Assembly (NCBI RefSeq): GCF_905372115.1
Contig: NZ_CAJPNR010000010.1
Location: forward strand, 1 to 55,863
Direction: 5' to 3'
Length of the DNA: 55,863 nucleotides
From: an uncultured Streptococcus sp.
Lineage (GTDB): Bacteria > Bacillota > Bacilli > Lactobacillales > Streptococcaceae
Under the pieces are notes generated by a model. It worked only from the letters and a program-made list of their open reading frames with translations, searched no databases and was not told where the DNA came from. Both the position numbers and the translations under genes were made by a program. Shown piece by piece: positions 32,567 through 41,370 of the stretch (the stretch's first letter is position 1; each line of letters begins with the position of its first letter).

Positions 32567-33973
32567 CTATTCAATCATTTGTGTTTCGGCTAGTTTCTTA
32601 TACCAGTGAGCGGATTTCTTCGGATAGCGTTCCTGCGTTTCGAAGTCTACGTAGAATAAGCCGTAACGCTTTTCATAACCGTTAGACCAAGAAAAGACAT
32701 CCATCAGAGACCAGATAAAGTAGCCCTTGACATTAGCCCCGTCCGCAATCGCATCGGATAAGACTTCCAGATGCTGCTTGACGTAATCAATCCTAGCATC
32801 GTCGTAAACTGTATTGTCCACAAATTCATCTTTATAACCCAGACCATTTTCTGTGATATAAATCTTCTTGTAGTTTGGATAATCCTTCTTAATCCGCATG
32901 ATCTGATCATAGAGGCCTTGCGGATAGATAATCCAATCCCAATCAGTTTTCGGAATATGGGTTGGAGATTCTCTGCGCCCTACACCCTTAATCTGGTACT
33001 TGGAGCTTCCCTTTTCGCCTTTACCGTTATGGATAATTTCTGTTTCACCGTCAAAGTCGCGCATCCAGTCACTCATATAGTAGTTGATGCCAAGGAAGTC
33101 ATTGAGGTCTTTAGCTGCTTCTAAAGCCGCAAAGTCTTCATCTCGCAGATCGAGCTGACCACCATTGACCTTAAGGATATGATTCACTCCTGCCAGAGTT
33201 ACATCTGAATAGTGCCCCAGATAAGTCGCATCTAGGATAAACTTGTTATGAATAATATCTTCCAACTCTGCTGCTCTGACATCTGCTGGATTTTCTGGGT
33301 CGTAAGGGTATTTTGTCGGCAGGGCATGAACGACACCGATTTCACCCTTGTAGCCCTTGTCCTTATAAAGCTTAACTGCGCGGGCATGGGAGACCATCAT
33401 GTTGTGATGGGATTGAAAAACCTTGGCTAAGTCATACTGAATCCCCGGCGGGAATTTTCCAACTAAGTACTGACCATCACCAATAGGACCAATTTCGTTG
33501 AAAGTTGTCCAATAGCGAACTTCTGGAAATTCTTCAAAACAGAAAGCCGCATAGTCCACAAAGTGCTCAATATTTTCTCGATTGAGGAAATCGCCATTTG
33601 AATGAAGGGCCTCTGGTGTATCAAAGTGGTGAAGGGTCACAAAAGGTTCTACATGACGCTTGTGGCATTCTGCGAAAAGATTATGGTAAAATTCCACACC
33701 TTTTGGATTGACCTCGCCATAGCCTGTCGGAAAAATCCGTGACCAAGCAATGGAAATCCGAATCCCATTGACACCATACTCTTCAGCCAATTTCAGATCC
33801 ACAGGGTATTTGTGGTAAAAGTCACTGGCAGGTTCTGCCGTGTACCAGTAGTTATCCTCTAGGTATTTATCCCAGGCAACAGGTCCTTTTCCATCTGTGT
33901 GGGTTGCTCCCTCAGCTTGATAGGCTGCTGTGGCACCACCGAAAATAAAATCTTTAGGTAAGCTTTTTGTCAT
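32567..33973 (-). CDS. lacG: 6-phospho-beta-galactosidase
   Basis: 468 aa, full length for LacG. Glycoside hydrolase family 1: FGGATAAYQAEGA near the N-terminus, acid/base Glu in TTFNEIG (about 160) and nucleophile Glu in YITENGLG (about 375). Splits lactose-6-phosphate, delivered by LacEF, into glucose and galactose-6-phosphate, which enters the LacAB step. Last gene of lacTFEG. About 230 bp with an intergenic repeat separate it from lacE. Confidence 0.96.
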   Translation of the reverse strand: MTKSLPKDFIFGGATAAYQAEGATHTDGKGPVAWDKYLEDNYWYTAEPASDFYHKYPVDLKLAEEYGVNGIRISIAWSRIFPTGYGEVNPKGVEFYHNLFAECHKRHVEPFVTLHHFDTPEALHSNGDFLNRENIEHFVDYAAFCFEEFPEVRYWTTFNEIGPIGDGQYLVGKFPPGIQYDLAKVFQSHHNMMVSHARAVKLYKDKGYKGEIGVVHALPTKYPYDPENPADVRAAELEDIIHNKFILDATYLGHYSDVTLAGVNHILKVNGGQLDLRDEDFAALEAAKDLNDFLGINYYMSDWMRDFDGETEIIHNGKGEKGSSKYQIKGVGRRESPTHIPKTDWDWIIYPQGLYDQIMRIKKDYPNYKKIYITENGLGYKDEFVDNTVYDDARIDYVKQHLEVLSDAIADGANVKGYFIWSLMDVFSWSNGYEKRYGLFYVDFETQERYPKKSAHWYKKLAETQMIE

Positions 33974-33999
33974 CTTATTTTCCTTTCAATAACATTTGG

Positions 34000-34185
34000 A
34001 GAGTGGGACAGAAATCGGTAATTCGTTAGAATTCGATTTCGTCGTCCCACCTCCGCACAGTTGAGTAGGGCTGTAAAAGCTGATGAAATCAGCGTAGTAG
34101 AGCCCACTCAACCACTGCGTCTTGCTCGACAATCCAAAGACAATTGAGAGGCTAGGACTTTTGTCCCAAACTCTATCAAGTTGCT
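34000..34185. repeat. Intergenic repeat between lacE and lacG
   Basis: Begins with hairpin GTGGGACA...GTCCCAC (34003-34050), with further internal pairing (AAATCG...CGATTT), then CACCTCCGCACAGTTGAGTA, and ends with TTTTGTCCCAAACTCTATCA. The sequence is typical of a repeat scattered through genomes of oral streptococci (memory, not a search). A short open frame here (33986-34189) is not a gene. It may lower or uncouple lacG expression. Confidence 0.6.
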
Positions 34186-34204
34186 TCATCTCACATAAAC
34201 AGAT

Positions 34205-35911
34205 TTAGTTGTTGAATTGCTCCTGAACGAAGGCTAGCGCTCCTTTGCCATCACGGGTTAGTTTGATGTATTGGCCGCCTTCAGTCTTAGCCAGCTTGAT
34301 ACCCAATTTATCAGTTTCCGCCTTCATGTCTTCAAAGTTGGAGGCAACTTGAGGAGCCAGAATAACCAGGTCAAACTCAGGCAGCATTTCACGGTGAGCA
34401 CCGTAGCCACCCGCTGCTGCTTTGACAGGAACATTGTATTCAGCTGCTGCTTTATTCAAAGCGTTGGCCAGCAATCCACTAGTACCACCACCTGCACAGA
34501 GCACCAGAACATTGGTTTCTTCGCTAATATTGTTTTGCGCTGGAGCTTCTTCGTCCACTCCTGCTTTTTCAAGGATAGCCTCCGCTTTAGCAGTATTAAA
34601 GTTAGCTGCTACCTTTTCTTTCAGAGCATCGTTAGCTTTACCAGAACGTTCTTCTTCTAGGATTTGTTCGTCATAAACCTTGACGAATGGATAGTAAATA
34701 ATCACATCTACTACGACAAGGAGGGCTGCTAGTACAAAGGACAGAAGCTGGAAGTTCGTACCCAGCACAATTCCCAGAGGTCCAGGTGTTACCCAAGGAA
34801 GGTTGGCTGAGAAGGAGTTCATGTTTAAGGTATCAACAAAGAATTTGAAAATCCATACGTTTGCGATAGGTGCAAAGATAAATGGAATGAAGAAAATAGG
34901 ATTCAGTACGATTGGAGCACCAAAGAGAATAGGCTCATTGACACCAAAGAAAGTTGGGACAACAGATGCCCGTCCAATTGCACGGTTACGCTCGGACTTA
35001 CAGATCCACATGAAGAGGAATGGAACAATCAAGGTCGCACCAGTACCACCCATAGTAACGATGAACATTTGAGTACCAGAAGTGATGACCTTATCCGCAT
35101 GCTGACCAGCTTGAACCAGAGCCAAGTTAGCATCGATATTGGCATAAGTAATGGCAGCAATGGCAGGCTCAACGATAGATGGACCGTGAATTCCCACAAA
35201 CCAGAAGAAAGCATAAGCACCAAAGATAAGTGTGATTCCCAGATAGCCATCTGCCGCTGAGAAAAGCGGAGCGAGAAGTGTTCCGATGGATTCAGCAACA
35301 GTTACTCCCAGACTTGCTTTAACAAGCAGTTCCAAACCGTAGAGCAGAACGACTGAGACAGTAAATGGAATCAAGTCTTTAAATACTTGAGAAATATTTG
35401 GTGGAACTTCTTCTGGCATGCGAATGGTGATATTATTTTTCACACAAACCTTGTAGACATTAACCGTAACGAAGGCTGCGATGAAGGCTGTCAAAAGACC
35501 TTTGGTTCCCATAAAGGCAGTCAGGAAGCCACCTTCCTTGGCAGGTTCAGCCGCCATGAGGAGGAAGCCGACCATAGAAGCCAGCATAGTAGACAAGAAG
35601 TTAATCTGGTTTGTCGCAGGCAGGTCGCGATTGACAGAGTCTGTCAGCGCCTTAGCAGTGGTCCCACCCACAAAGAAAGCCAGAATCCCCATCGAATAGC
35701 TATAAGGGGTCATTAGGAAAGTTTCAATGTCCTTTGACCAGTGGAAGCCCCAAGCATTTGGCACATAGGCAATCAAGATAAAGATAGATGAGAAAAGGAT
35801 GACTGGCATACCAGCGATAAAGCCATCCCGAATAGCACGGAGATAGATATTCCGAGAAATCTTCTCAAAGAAAGGCTTCCCTTTCTCAATAAGTCCGATG
35901 AGTTTGTTCAT
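34205..35911 (-). CDS. lacE: Lactose PTS EIICB component
   Basis: 568 aa. N-terminal EIIC with about ten membrane segments and the sugar-site sequence around GIHGPSIVEPAIAA, then a linker and a C-terminal EIIB domain with phospho-Cys in NVLVLCAGGGTSGLLANAL. Imports and phosphorylates lactose. The ATG overlaps the lacF stop (TAATG). Confidence 0.96.
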   Translation of the reverse strand: MNKLIGLIEKGKPFFEKISRNIYLRAIRDGFIAGMPVILFSSIFILIAYVPNAWGFHWSKDIETFLMTPYSYSMGILAFFVGGTTAKALTDSVNRDLPATNQINFLSTMLASMVGFLLMAAEPAKEGGFLTAFMGTKGLLTAFIAAFVTVNVYKVCVKNNITIRMPEEVPPNISQVFKDLIPFTVSVVLLYGLELLVKASLGVTVAESIGTLLAPLFSAADGYLGITLIFGAYAFFWFVGIHGPSIVEPAIAAITYANIDANLALVQAGQHADKVITSGTQMFIVTMGGTGATLIVPFLFMWICKSERNRAIGRASVVPTFFGVNEPILFGAPIVLNPIFFIPFIFAPIANVWIFKFFVDTLNMNSFSANLPWVTPGPLGIVLGTNFQLLSFVLAALLVVVDVIIYYPFVKVYDEQILEEERSGKANDALKEKVAANFNTAKAEAILEKAGVDEEAPAQNNISEETNVLVLCAGGGTSGLLANALNKAAAEYNVPVKAAAGGYGAHREMLPEFDLVILAPQVASNFEDMKAETDKLGIKLAKTEGGQYIKLTRDGKGALAFVQEQFNN

Positions 35912-36228
35912 TATTTTACTCCTCTTTTGTATAGTTCAATCAAATGGTGCATCACGTCTTTGAGCAAGATGGTAGTCATTAGATGATCTTGGCCGTGCAT
36001 CATGGTCACGCTGTAAGCCAAGTCCTCACCAGCAGCTTCTTTTGTCAAGAGACTGGTCTGAGCATGGTGTGCTTCAGCGATGCAGCCATTTGCTTCTTCT
36101 ACCAAGGCATCTGCCTTGGCAAAATCCCCAGCCTCTGCGGCTTTCAAAGCTTCCAGGAGCTTGGATCGAGCGTCACCAGCGTAGGCCACAATTTCAAAAC
36201 CGAGCAATGTTACTTCTTCTCTATTCAT
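35911..36228 (-). CDS. lacF: Lactose PTS EIIA component
   Basis: 105 aa, all-helical PTS lactose/cellobiose IIA. The active-site His lies in SVTMMHGQDHLMTTILLK. Passes phosphate from HPr to the LacE IIB domain. Start after AAGGAGGAACTCTC. 49 bp after lacT. Confidence 0.96.
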   Translation of the reverse strand: MNREEVTLLGFEIVAYAGDARSKLLEALKAAEAGDFAKADALVEEANGCIAEAHHAQTSLLTKEAAGEDLAYSVTMMHGQDHLMTTILLKDVMHHLIELYKRGVK

Positions 36229-36277
36229 GAGAGTTCCTCCTTGTATTCTTATGTAAAATATTATTATTGTTTTCTAT

Positions 36278-37111
36278 TTATAAAAGGCGTTGAATATGCA
36301 GAACCAGGTAGACCCGTTCGCTGTGGTAGAGATCAATTCCCGTCTTCTGGGCAATGATGTGGTAAATATCGCTTCCGACCTGATAGGCTTGAGGGTAGGT
36401 CATCTGGATCTGACTTTCCATTTCCAGCAGGGAAACATTGTCATCACGGCTTCTGTCCAGATAGTCTAAAAAGTAGTTCAGGTGAATCATAAAACGGTCA
36501 TAAAAGTTGCTGTTTTCTGCACTTCTTTTAATGCCATTTTTCTTCAGCTCTGCTTCAACTGCAGCCAGAATATCTTTTCGCTTGCCCAAGTGACTTTGCC
36601 CCTCGGGATTGGTCTCCCCTTCAGCATTGATAAAGTGATATGCAATGCGATTGACCTCGTCGCTAGGGAAATTATCCAACAACCGCTCGCGGTATATGGC
36701 TACCGCTTCCTGGGCAATCTGATAAGGGACAGGGTATTTGTCCGAAGCATCTGGCAGGTCACTCTCCTTGTACCGCCCCTGCTGCAGAGCCTGATATGAA
36801 CAGTAGATGTGATCCGTCAGCGTGACATAGATATAGTCCTGGACAGGGTAATTATACTTCTTAGAAAGGGTATCAATCACATCATAGGTCACTGTGATAA
36901 AGTCCAGTGGAACATCTTTGAGCAAGGCCACAAAGTTTTCTTTAGACTCTTCCGTTCTTAGGCGAAAGATTTTCTCAATCTTACTTTCCAGAACGATGTC
37001 ACCCTTCTTTTTATTAAAAGCTATGCCACTGCCAATCAGAACAACCTCTTCACCATTTTCATGTTTGGCTAGAGCAACATTGTTGTTCATAGGATGTATG
37101 ATTCGATACAT
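36278..37111 (-). CDS. lacT: BglG-family transcriptional antiterminator
   Basis: 277 aa. N-terminal RNA-binding CAT domain (MYRIIHPMNNNVALAKHENG, VVLIGSGIAFNKKKGD), then two PRD domains with conserved His (YVTLTDHIYCSYQ; NRIAYHFINAEGE; FMIHLNYFLDYL; DLYHSERVYLVLHI). In the presence of lactose it would bind the RAT at 37198-37232 and prevent the terminator at 37154-37201. Start after GAGGAGGAGAT. Confidence 0.94.
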   Translation of the reverse strand: MYRIIHPMNNNVALAKHENGEEVVLIGSGIAFNKKKGDIVLESKIEKIFRLRTEESKENFVALLKDVPLDFITVTYDVIDTLSKKYNYPVQDYIYVTLTDHIYCSYQALQQGRYKESDLPDASDKYPVPYQIAQEAVAIYRERLLDNFPSDEVNRIAYHFINAEGETNPEGQSHLGKRKDILAAVEAELKKNGIKRSAENSNFYDRFMIHLNYFLDYLDRSRDDNVSLLEMESQIQMTYPQAYQVGSDIYHIIAQKTGIDLYHSERVYLVLHIQRLL

Positions 37112-37153
37112 ATCTCCTCCTCTTCATTTTCTAGGGTTCTGGCAAAACAAAAA

Positions 37154-37232
37154 GACCACAAACAAACCGAGGCTATATCTTCCCTCAATTTATTTGCGGT
37201 CACGCCTAATCCAACTTAGTAACGCTCACCCT
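37154..37232 (-). promoter_or_regulatory. LacT antiterminator target (RAT) overlapping a terminator
   Basis: On the minus strand the leader has a 19-bp stem (37183-37201 with 37154-37172, several G-U pairs) followed by TTTTTGTTTT. Its 5' arm overlaps AGCGTTACT...GGCGTGACC (37198-37230), which fits the RAT pattern of BglG-type antiterminators. Stem and RAT are mutually exclusive, a classic attenuator in front of lacTFEG. Confidence 0.82.
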
Positions 37233-37249
37233 ATTCAATTTCTGGTTTC

Positions 37250-37278
37250 ATTATAGCATATCAGCCTCAGAATGTAAA
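37250..37278 (-). promoter_or_regulatory. Promoter of lacTFEG
   Basis: TTTACA (37273-37278), 17 bp, TATAAT (37250-37255). TGTAAACCCTTAC over the -35 is close to, but two bases off, a CcpA cre site. Confidence 0.75.
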
Positions 37279-37307
37279 CCCTTACTTTATTTATTTTTTA
37301 ACTATTT

Positions 37308-38288
37308 TTAGACTCTTTCTTTCCAAGAAGTAGCTGTTTTTTGAAGAACCTTGTTGAGCTCATCAATATTTTCAAATCCTGTTGTACGAAGCCACTTGCG
37401 AGCTGCTTCTTCACCTTGCTCAATGTAGTCTTTGACACTGCCAGCCCAAGTCGCACGTCCGCAAAGAACACCGTTGAAGTTAGCACCTGACTCATGAGCG
37501 AACACAAGTGTTTCTTGGAAAAGTTTCGCAGATACACCAGCACTCAAGTATATGTATGGCAGGTTAGTCGACTCATCTTGTTCCTTGAAGAAGGCTGCAG
37601 CTTGTTCTTTAGTATGCACCACTTCACCATCGCCAAAGCCTTCAACGTATTTAACGTTGACTGGAACTTCTACTTTCAAGACATCAATGTTGAAACGTGG
37701 ATCTGAGAAGACCTTCATGGCACCGATAACCTTGTGAGGTTTCACTTTCGCGTATTCAGCGCTGGAAGCATCCGCAATCTTTTCATCGTAAGCCAAGATT
37801 TCAAGGAAGAAAGGAATATCTTCTGCCACACACTCAGAACCTACACGCTCGATATAAGCCTGCTTTTGCTGGTTGAGTTCTTCAGAGCTGTCTACATCGT
37901 AGTAAAGGAGGAATTTAACCGCATCCGCACCTTGTTCTTTGATGCGTTTCGCAGACCAAACATCCAGACAGTCTGGCAGGCGCTTAGTGCTAGAAGTATC
38001 ATAGCCTGTCTTTTCATAGGCCAATAGCAAGCCAGCATTCTTGTCCAGAGCCTTAGTAGCAGGCAGTCCATACTCAGGATCCAACAGCATAGACGAAGCG
38101 TAAGGAGTCAGCTCTTCTGCAACCAAAACTTTCAGTTCTTCCATTTGAGCTACTGTTGGTTCTGCTTCCTGGTGTTGGGCCATGAGGCGTTTCAAAGCAC
38201 CGCGTTGGTCAAATGCCAAAGCAGAAATGATGCCATTCTCATCAGAAAGTTTTTCCATGTACTTGCGTTTTTGTTCTGTTAATACCAT
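37308..38288 (-). CDS. lacD: Tagatose 1,6-bisphosphate aldolase
   Basis: 326 aa, full length for LacD. Class I aldolase: GIISALAFDQRGALKRLMAQ near the start, Schiff-base Lys region VLKVEVPVNVKYVEGFG. Yields dihydroxyacetone phosphate and glyceraldehyde-3-phosphate. Stop lies before the lacT promoter, so lacABCD and lacTFEG are separate or partly readthrough units. Confidence 0.95.
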   Translation of the reverse strand: MVLTEQKRKYMEKLSDENGIISALAFDQRGALKRLMAQHQEAEPTVAQMEELKVLVAEELTPYASSMLLDPEYGLPATKALDKNAGLLLAYEKTGYDTSSTKRLPDCLDVWSAKRIKEQGADAVKFLLYYDVDSSEELNQQKQAYIERVGSECVAEDIPFFLEILAYDEKIADASSAEYAKVKPHKVIGAMKVFSDPRFNIDVLKVEVPVNVKYVEGFGDGEVVHTKEQAAAFFKEQDESTNLPYIYLSAGVSAKLFQETLVFAHESGANFNGVLCGRATWAGSVKDYIEQGEEAARKWLRTTGFENIDELNKVLQKTATSWKERV

Positions 38289-38291
38289 TCT

Positions 38292-39221
38292 TTATACCTC
38301 TTTTACTGTAATTTGATTGTATAGGCCGTCGTAGTTTTCAACGTTGACATGACCGGTCATTTTTTCTTGGGCATTGAGCATGCCGAGAACGTTTGCTTTC
38401 TTCAATAAGGAAGCATCATCTAAACGAAGACTCAAGGCCGAAGAAATCCCTGCAACAGTTGAGTCCCCAGAGCCAACTGGATTGACCACTTGGATTTTAG
38501 GAATATCTACTTTATAGAAAGTATCCCAGTGTTTTGCAAAAGCGCCATCTGCACCGAGTGATACGATGATCCACTCGATTCCATCAAAGAGCGGTTCTGA
38601 AAGGACAGCTTTTAACTCATCCAAATCTTTGGAAACATCGCGGCCCAATAACTGAGAAAGTTCCTCATTATTAGGTTTGATGGCAGTTGGCTTCACATCT
38701 GATTTGAGTACAGCTTCCAGAACTGCTCCAGAGCAATCCAACACCACCTTATTGCCAGCTTGGTTAGCCAGTTCAATCAGCTGGATATAGTATTCTGTCG
38801 GCAGGCCCGCTGGCAAACTGCCCGAGATACTGACAACATCCGCCTCAGCCATCAAAGACCGAAAATGCTCTTGGAAATCCCTTGCCTCATCTGCTGTAAT
38901 AGTCGGACCGGCTTCCAGGATTTCTGTTTGCTTGCCCTCGTGTAAGATAGCAATACAGTTTCTCGTATCTCCCGAAATGTTATAAAAGCATTGTCTAACA
39001 TTAGGATGAAGGTTTTGTAATAAGAACTCTCCATTAGTCCCACCAATCAGGCCCGTCGCAGCAACATTGTCTCCAATTTCTGCCAAGACCCTGGTTACGT
39101 TGAGACCCTTTCCGCCTGCTGTTTTACTGACTTCTGCAACACGATTAACAGTATCTATTTTCAATTCTTCTAAGGGATAGGAAATATCGATAGAAGGATT
39201 CATGGTCACTGTAAGAATCAT
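38292..39221 (-). CDS. lacC: Tagatose-6-phosphate kinase
   Basis: 309 aa, PfkB family. TVTMNPSIDISY and GGKGLNVTRVLAEIGD at the N-terminus, and VVNPVGSGDSTVAGI with the catalytic Asp at the C-terminus. Makes tagatose-1,6-bisphosphate for LacD. 3 bp before lacD. Confidence 0.95.
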   Translation of the reverse strand: MILTVTMNPSIDISYPLEELKIDTVNRVAEVSKTAGGKGLNVTRVLAEIGDNVAATGLIGGTNGEFLLQNLHPNVRQCFYNISGDTRNCIAILHEGKQTEILEAGPTITADEARDFQEHFRSLMAEADVVSISGSLPAGLPTEYYIQLIELANQAGNKVVLDCSGAVLEAVLKSDVKPTAIKPNNEELSQLLGRDVSKDLDELKAVLSEPLFDGIEWIIVSLGADGAFAKHWDTFYKVDIPKIQVVNPVGSGDSTVAGISSALSLRLDDASLLKKANVLGMLNAQEKMTGHVNVENYDGLYNQITVKEV

Positions 39222-39233
39222 CTGGCTACCTCA

Positions 39234-39749
39234 CTAGTCGTGGTACTCTCCACGATCCCATTTTTCAAGAAATTCTGTAAAGAAGTTGGCATCTGTTTGA
39301 TGAGCATTGTGAGTCTCAACGTGCTCAATTTTTGCGATCAATTTTTTATTTTCTTCAGTCGGCTTGTACTCCGCATGGATGAAAGCTTCAATGATATCAC
39401 ACATGAGGAGCTCACCAGTAATTTTTCCACCAAAACCAATAACATTTGCGTTGAGTTCTTCCTTAGCATAGAGAGCTGAAGTCATGTCACGTACCAAAGC
39501 TGAACGAACACCAGGAACTTTATTTACAGCGTTGTTGATACCGACACCAGTACCACAGATACAAACACCAAGATCAGCTTGTCCACTAACGACTGCCTCC
39601 CCTACTTTTTTACCAAAGATTGGGTAGTGAGTACGTGTATGGTCATAAGTACCAAAATCAAGAACTTCATAGCCTTTTGATTTTAGAAAATCTGAGACTG
39701 CCATTTTTTCATTGGTAACGATATGGTCACATCCAATTGCAATTTTCAT
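39234..39749 (-). CDS. lacB: Galactose-6-phosphate isomerase subunit B
   Basis: 171 aa, RpiB/LacAB family. Start ATG 39749 (MKIAIGCDHI) after AGGAGAAG; a longer frame to 39869 is out of context. GVCICGTGVGINNAVNKVPG carries the active-site Cys. Forms the heteromeric isomerase with LacA. Confidence 0.95.
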   Translation of the reverse strand: MKIAIGCDHIVTNEKMAVSDFLKSKGYEVLDFGTYDHTRTHYPIFGKKVGEAVVSGQADLGVCICGTGVGINNAVNKVPGVRSALVRDMTSALYAKEELNANVIGFGGKITGELLMCDIIEAFIHAEYKPTEENKKLIAKIEHVETHNAHQTDANFFTEFLEKWDRGEYHD

Positions 39750-39765
39750 TTGACTTCTCCTTTTC

Positions 39766-40191
39766 TTAGCACATCTTGTTGAGCATATCAACTCGGATTT
39801 GGTGACGGCCGCCGTCGTATTTACCATTGACAAAGCCTTTGGCAATGTTCTTAGCCAGCCCTTCACCAACGATTTCAGCTCCCATCGTAATCATGCGAGA
39901 GTTGTTATGGCCGCGAGTCATGTAGGCAGAGCGTTCATCTGAGACTTCCGCTGCTACCATGCCTTTGATTTTGGTCGCTACCATGAATGGACCAGCTCCA
40001 TAAGCATCAATGACAATACCAAGATTTTCCTCTTGTTTATTCACCTCAGCCGCAACTGCAAGGGTCACATCAACAAAATCCTGACCTTCTTTCGTCACAT
40101 CCACCACTTCAAAGTTTTCTCCGACGAGAAAATCCTTGACCACATCTTTCAGCTTGCTTCCAGCAGCATCTGCTCCAATAATAATTGCCAT
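39766..40191 (-). CDS. lacA: Galactose-6-phosphate isomerase subunit A
   Basis: 141 aa. Start ATG 40191 (MAIIIGADAAGSKLK), 7 nt after GGAG; an ATG two codons upstream is too close to it. In VIDAYGAGPFMVATK the Cys of LacB is replaced, as usual for LacA. First gene of lacABCD, behind a consensus promoter and LacR operator. Confidence 0.94.
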   Translation of the reverse strand: MAIIIGADAAGSKLKDVVKDFLVGENFEVVDVTKEGQDFVDVTLAVAAEVNKQEENLGIVIDAYGAGPFMVATKIKGMVAAEVSDERSAYMTRGHNNSRMITMGAEIVGEGLAKNIAKGFVNGKYDGGRHQIRVDMLNKMC

Positions 40192-40264
40192 GAGCATTCT
40201 CCTTTATTTGATTTTTGGAACAGAATATTGTTTATAAAAAACACTTTCTGTTTCCTATAAGCAT

Positions 40265-40293
40265 ACTATACTCCTTTAAAAGTTATTTGTCAA
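40265..40293 (-). promoter_or_regulatory. Promoter of lacABCD
   Basis: TTGACA (40288-40293), 17 bp, TATAGT (40265-40270). Confidence 0.85.
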
Positions 40294-40299
40294 CAGATT

Positions 40300-40348
40300 T
40301 TTGTTTATTTTAATCAAAATCTTTTTAAAGATGATTAAAATAAACAAA
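40300..40348 (-). promoter_or_regulatory. Probable LacR operator
   Basis: 16-bp perfect inverted repeat TTTGTTTATTTTAATC (40300-40315) / GATTAAAATAAACAAA (40333-40348), spacer 17 bp, just upstream of the lacA -35. It contains TGTTT, the half-site typical of DeoR-family repressors. Similar elements lie at the lacR promoter. Confidence 0.75.
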
Positions 40349-40372
40349 AAAGCCCTAAAAAGAGCTTTTTGA
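40344..40372 (-). terminator. Terminator of lacR
   Basis: AAAAGCTC / GGGCTTTT stem with T run on the minus strand, abutting the operator. Confidence 0.7.
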
Positions 40373-40398
40373 TAATTTTTTCATCCATTTAAAATAAA

Positions 40399-41154
40399 CT
40401 AGGAAATAATCTTGGTATAGACTTCCAGTTCTTCCTGAGCATTTTCAGACATCTGGTCTGTGATAACAGCTGTAATCTCCGACAAAGGACAGATAGAGGT
40501 AAAATCTTCCTTGCCAATCTTAGAAGAATCAATCAGTAGATATGTCTCTGTCGAGCGCTCCAAAGCTAGCTTCTGAGTATAGGCCTCTTCAAAAGAAGAG
40601 GTCATAATCTGCCCGTTTTTGATACCATTGCCACTGAAAAACATCTTGGTAAAATACATCTTGTCCATGATGGCATTGGTCATCTCACCAACAAAGGCTT
40701 GAGTCGCTTCCCGCATCTCCCCACCAAGTAGAAAGACTTTGAAAGTATCCGACTTCTTCTTCAAAAGATCGTGAAAAATCGGAAGGCAGTTGGTAATCAC
40801 GCGCAGATGCTGATTGCTGATTTCCTCAGCCAGCACTTCCACAGAAGTCCCCGGTCCAAGAAAAATAGTATCGCCATCTTCAATCAGCTCCACAGCCTTC
40901 TTGGCCACAGTCCGCTTGGCCTCGATATTCTGATAAAGCTTCTCTTCATGAGGGATTTCTCTATACTTGAGATGCTGATTACTTTTAGCCCCACCGTGAA
41001 CACGAGTCAGCAGCCCTTTACTTTCCAGCTCAATCAAGTCCCGCCGAACCGTCATGTCTGAAACCTTCATACTCTCTACAATCTCAGCAACCGTCACTGT
41101 CCCAGCTCGATCCACCAGCTTAACTATTTCGTCCTGTCTCTGATTTTTTCCCAT
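40399..41154 (-). CDS. lacR: Lactose PTS repressor, DeoR family
   Basis: 251 aa. N-terminal HTH (RQDEIVKLVDRAGTVTVAEI, VESMKVSDMTVRRDLIELES) and a C-terminal sugar-phosphate sensor domain (DTIFLGPGTSVEVLAEEI; LLGGEMREATQAFVG). Tagatose-6-phosphate is the inducer of known LacR proteins. Encoded directly upstream of lacABCD. Confidence 0.93.
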   Translation of the reverse strand: MGKNQRQDEIVKLVDRAGTVTVAEIVESMKVSDMTVRRDLIELESKGLLTRVHGGAKSNQHLKYREIPHEEKLYQNIEAKRTVAKKAVELIEDGDTIFLGPGTSVEVLAEEISNQHLRVITNCLPIFHDLLKKKSDTFKVFLLGGEMREATQAFVGEMTNAIMDKMYFTKMFFSGNGIKNGQIMTSSFEEAYTQKLALERSTETYLLIDSSKIGKEDFTSICPLSEITAVITDQMSENAQEELEVYTKIIS

Positions 41155-41177
41155 ACTTTAGCCTCTCTACACATTGG

Positions 41178-41239
41178 TTTTGTTTATTATAACTCATTTT
41201 TCTGTTTTTTTCCATATTTTTTGTTTGTTTTAAACAAAA
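41178..41239 (-). promoter_or_regulatory. lacR promoter with LacR-like half-sites
   Basis: TTTTGTTTATTATAAC (41178-41193) holds TATAAT on the minus strand and a TTTGTTTAT half-site like those at 40300; TTTTGTTT-N5-AAACAAAA lies at 41219-41239. Suggests autoregulation. Confidence 0.55.
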
Positions 41240-41269
41240 TTGAGGGTTTGCAATATGGTATAGGACATA

Positions 41270-41303
41270 AAAAAGCACCTCGCAATGATGTGCAAGATGC
41301 TTT
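41270..41303 (-). terminator. Terminator of the DUF4230 operon
   Basis: AAAGCACCTCGCA / TGCAAGATGCTTT stem (13 bp with G-U pairs), T run on the minus strand, about 70 bp after the DUF4230 stop. Confidence 0.75.
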
Positions 41304-41370
41304 CTCCAGTTGATAGAACGATATATTTCACAATATGCCAAACTGTATCACTATAAAGAAATTTTAATAC

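Noticed and set aside
33986..34189. Open frame of 67 codons between lacE and lacG
   Set aside because: It lies within the intergenic repeat and has no ribosome binding site.
37273..37288. CcpA cre site at the lacT promoter
   Set aside because: TGTAAACCCTTACT differs from the consensus at two positions including the central CG; mentioned only as a weak possibility.
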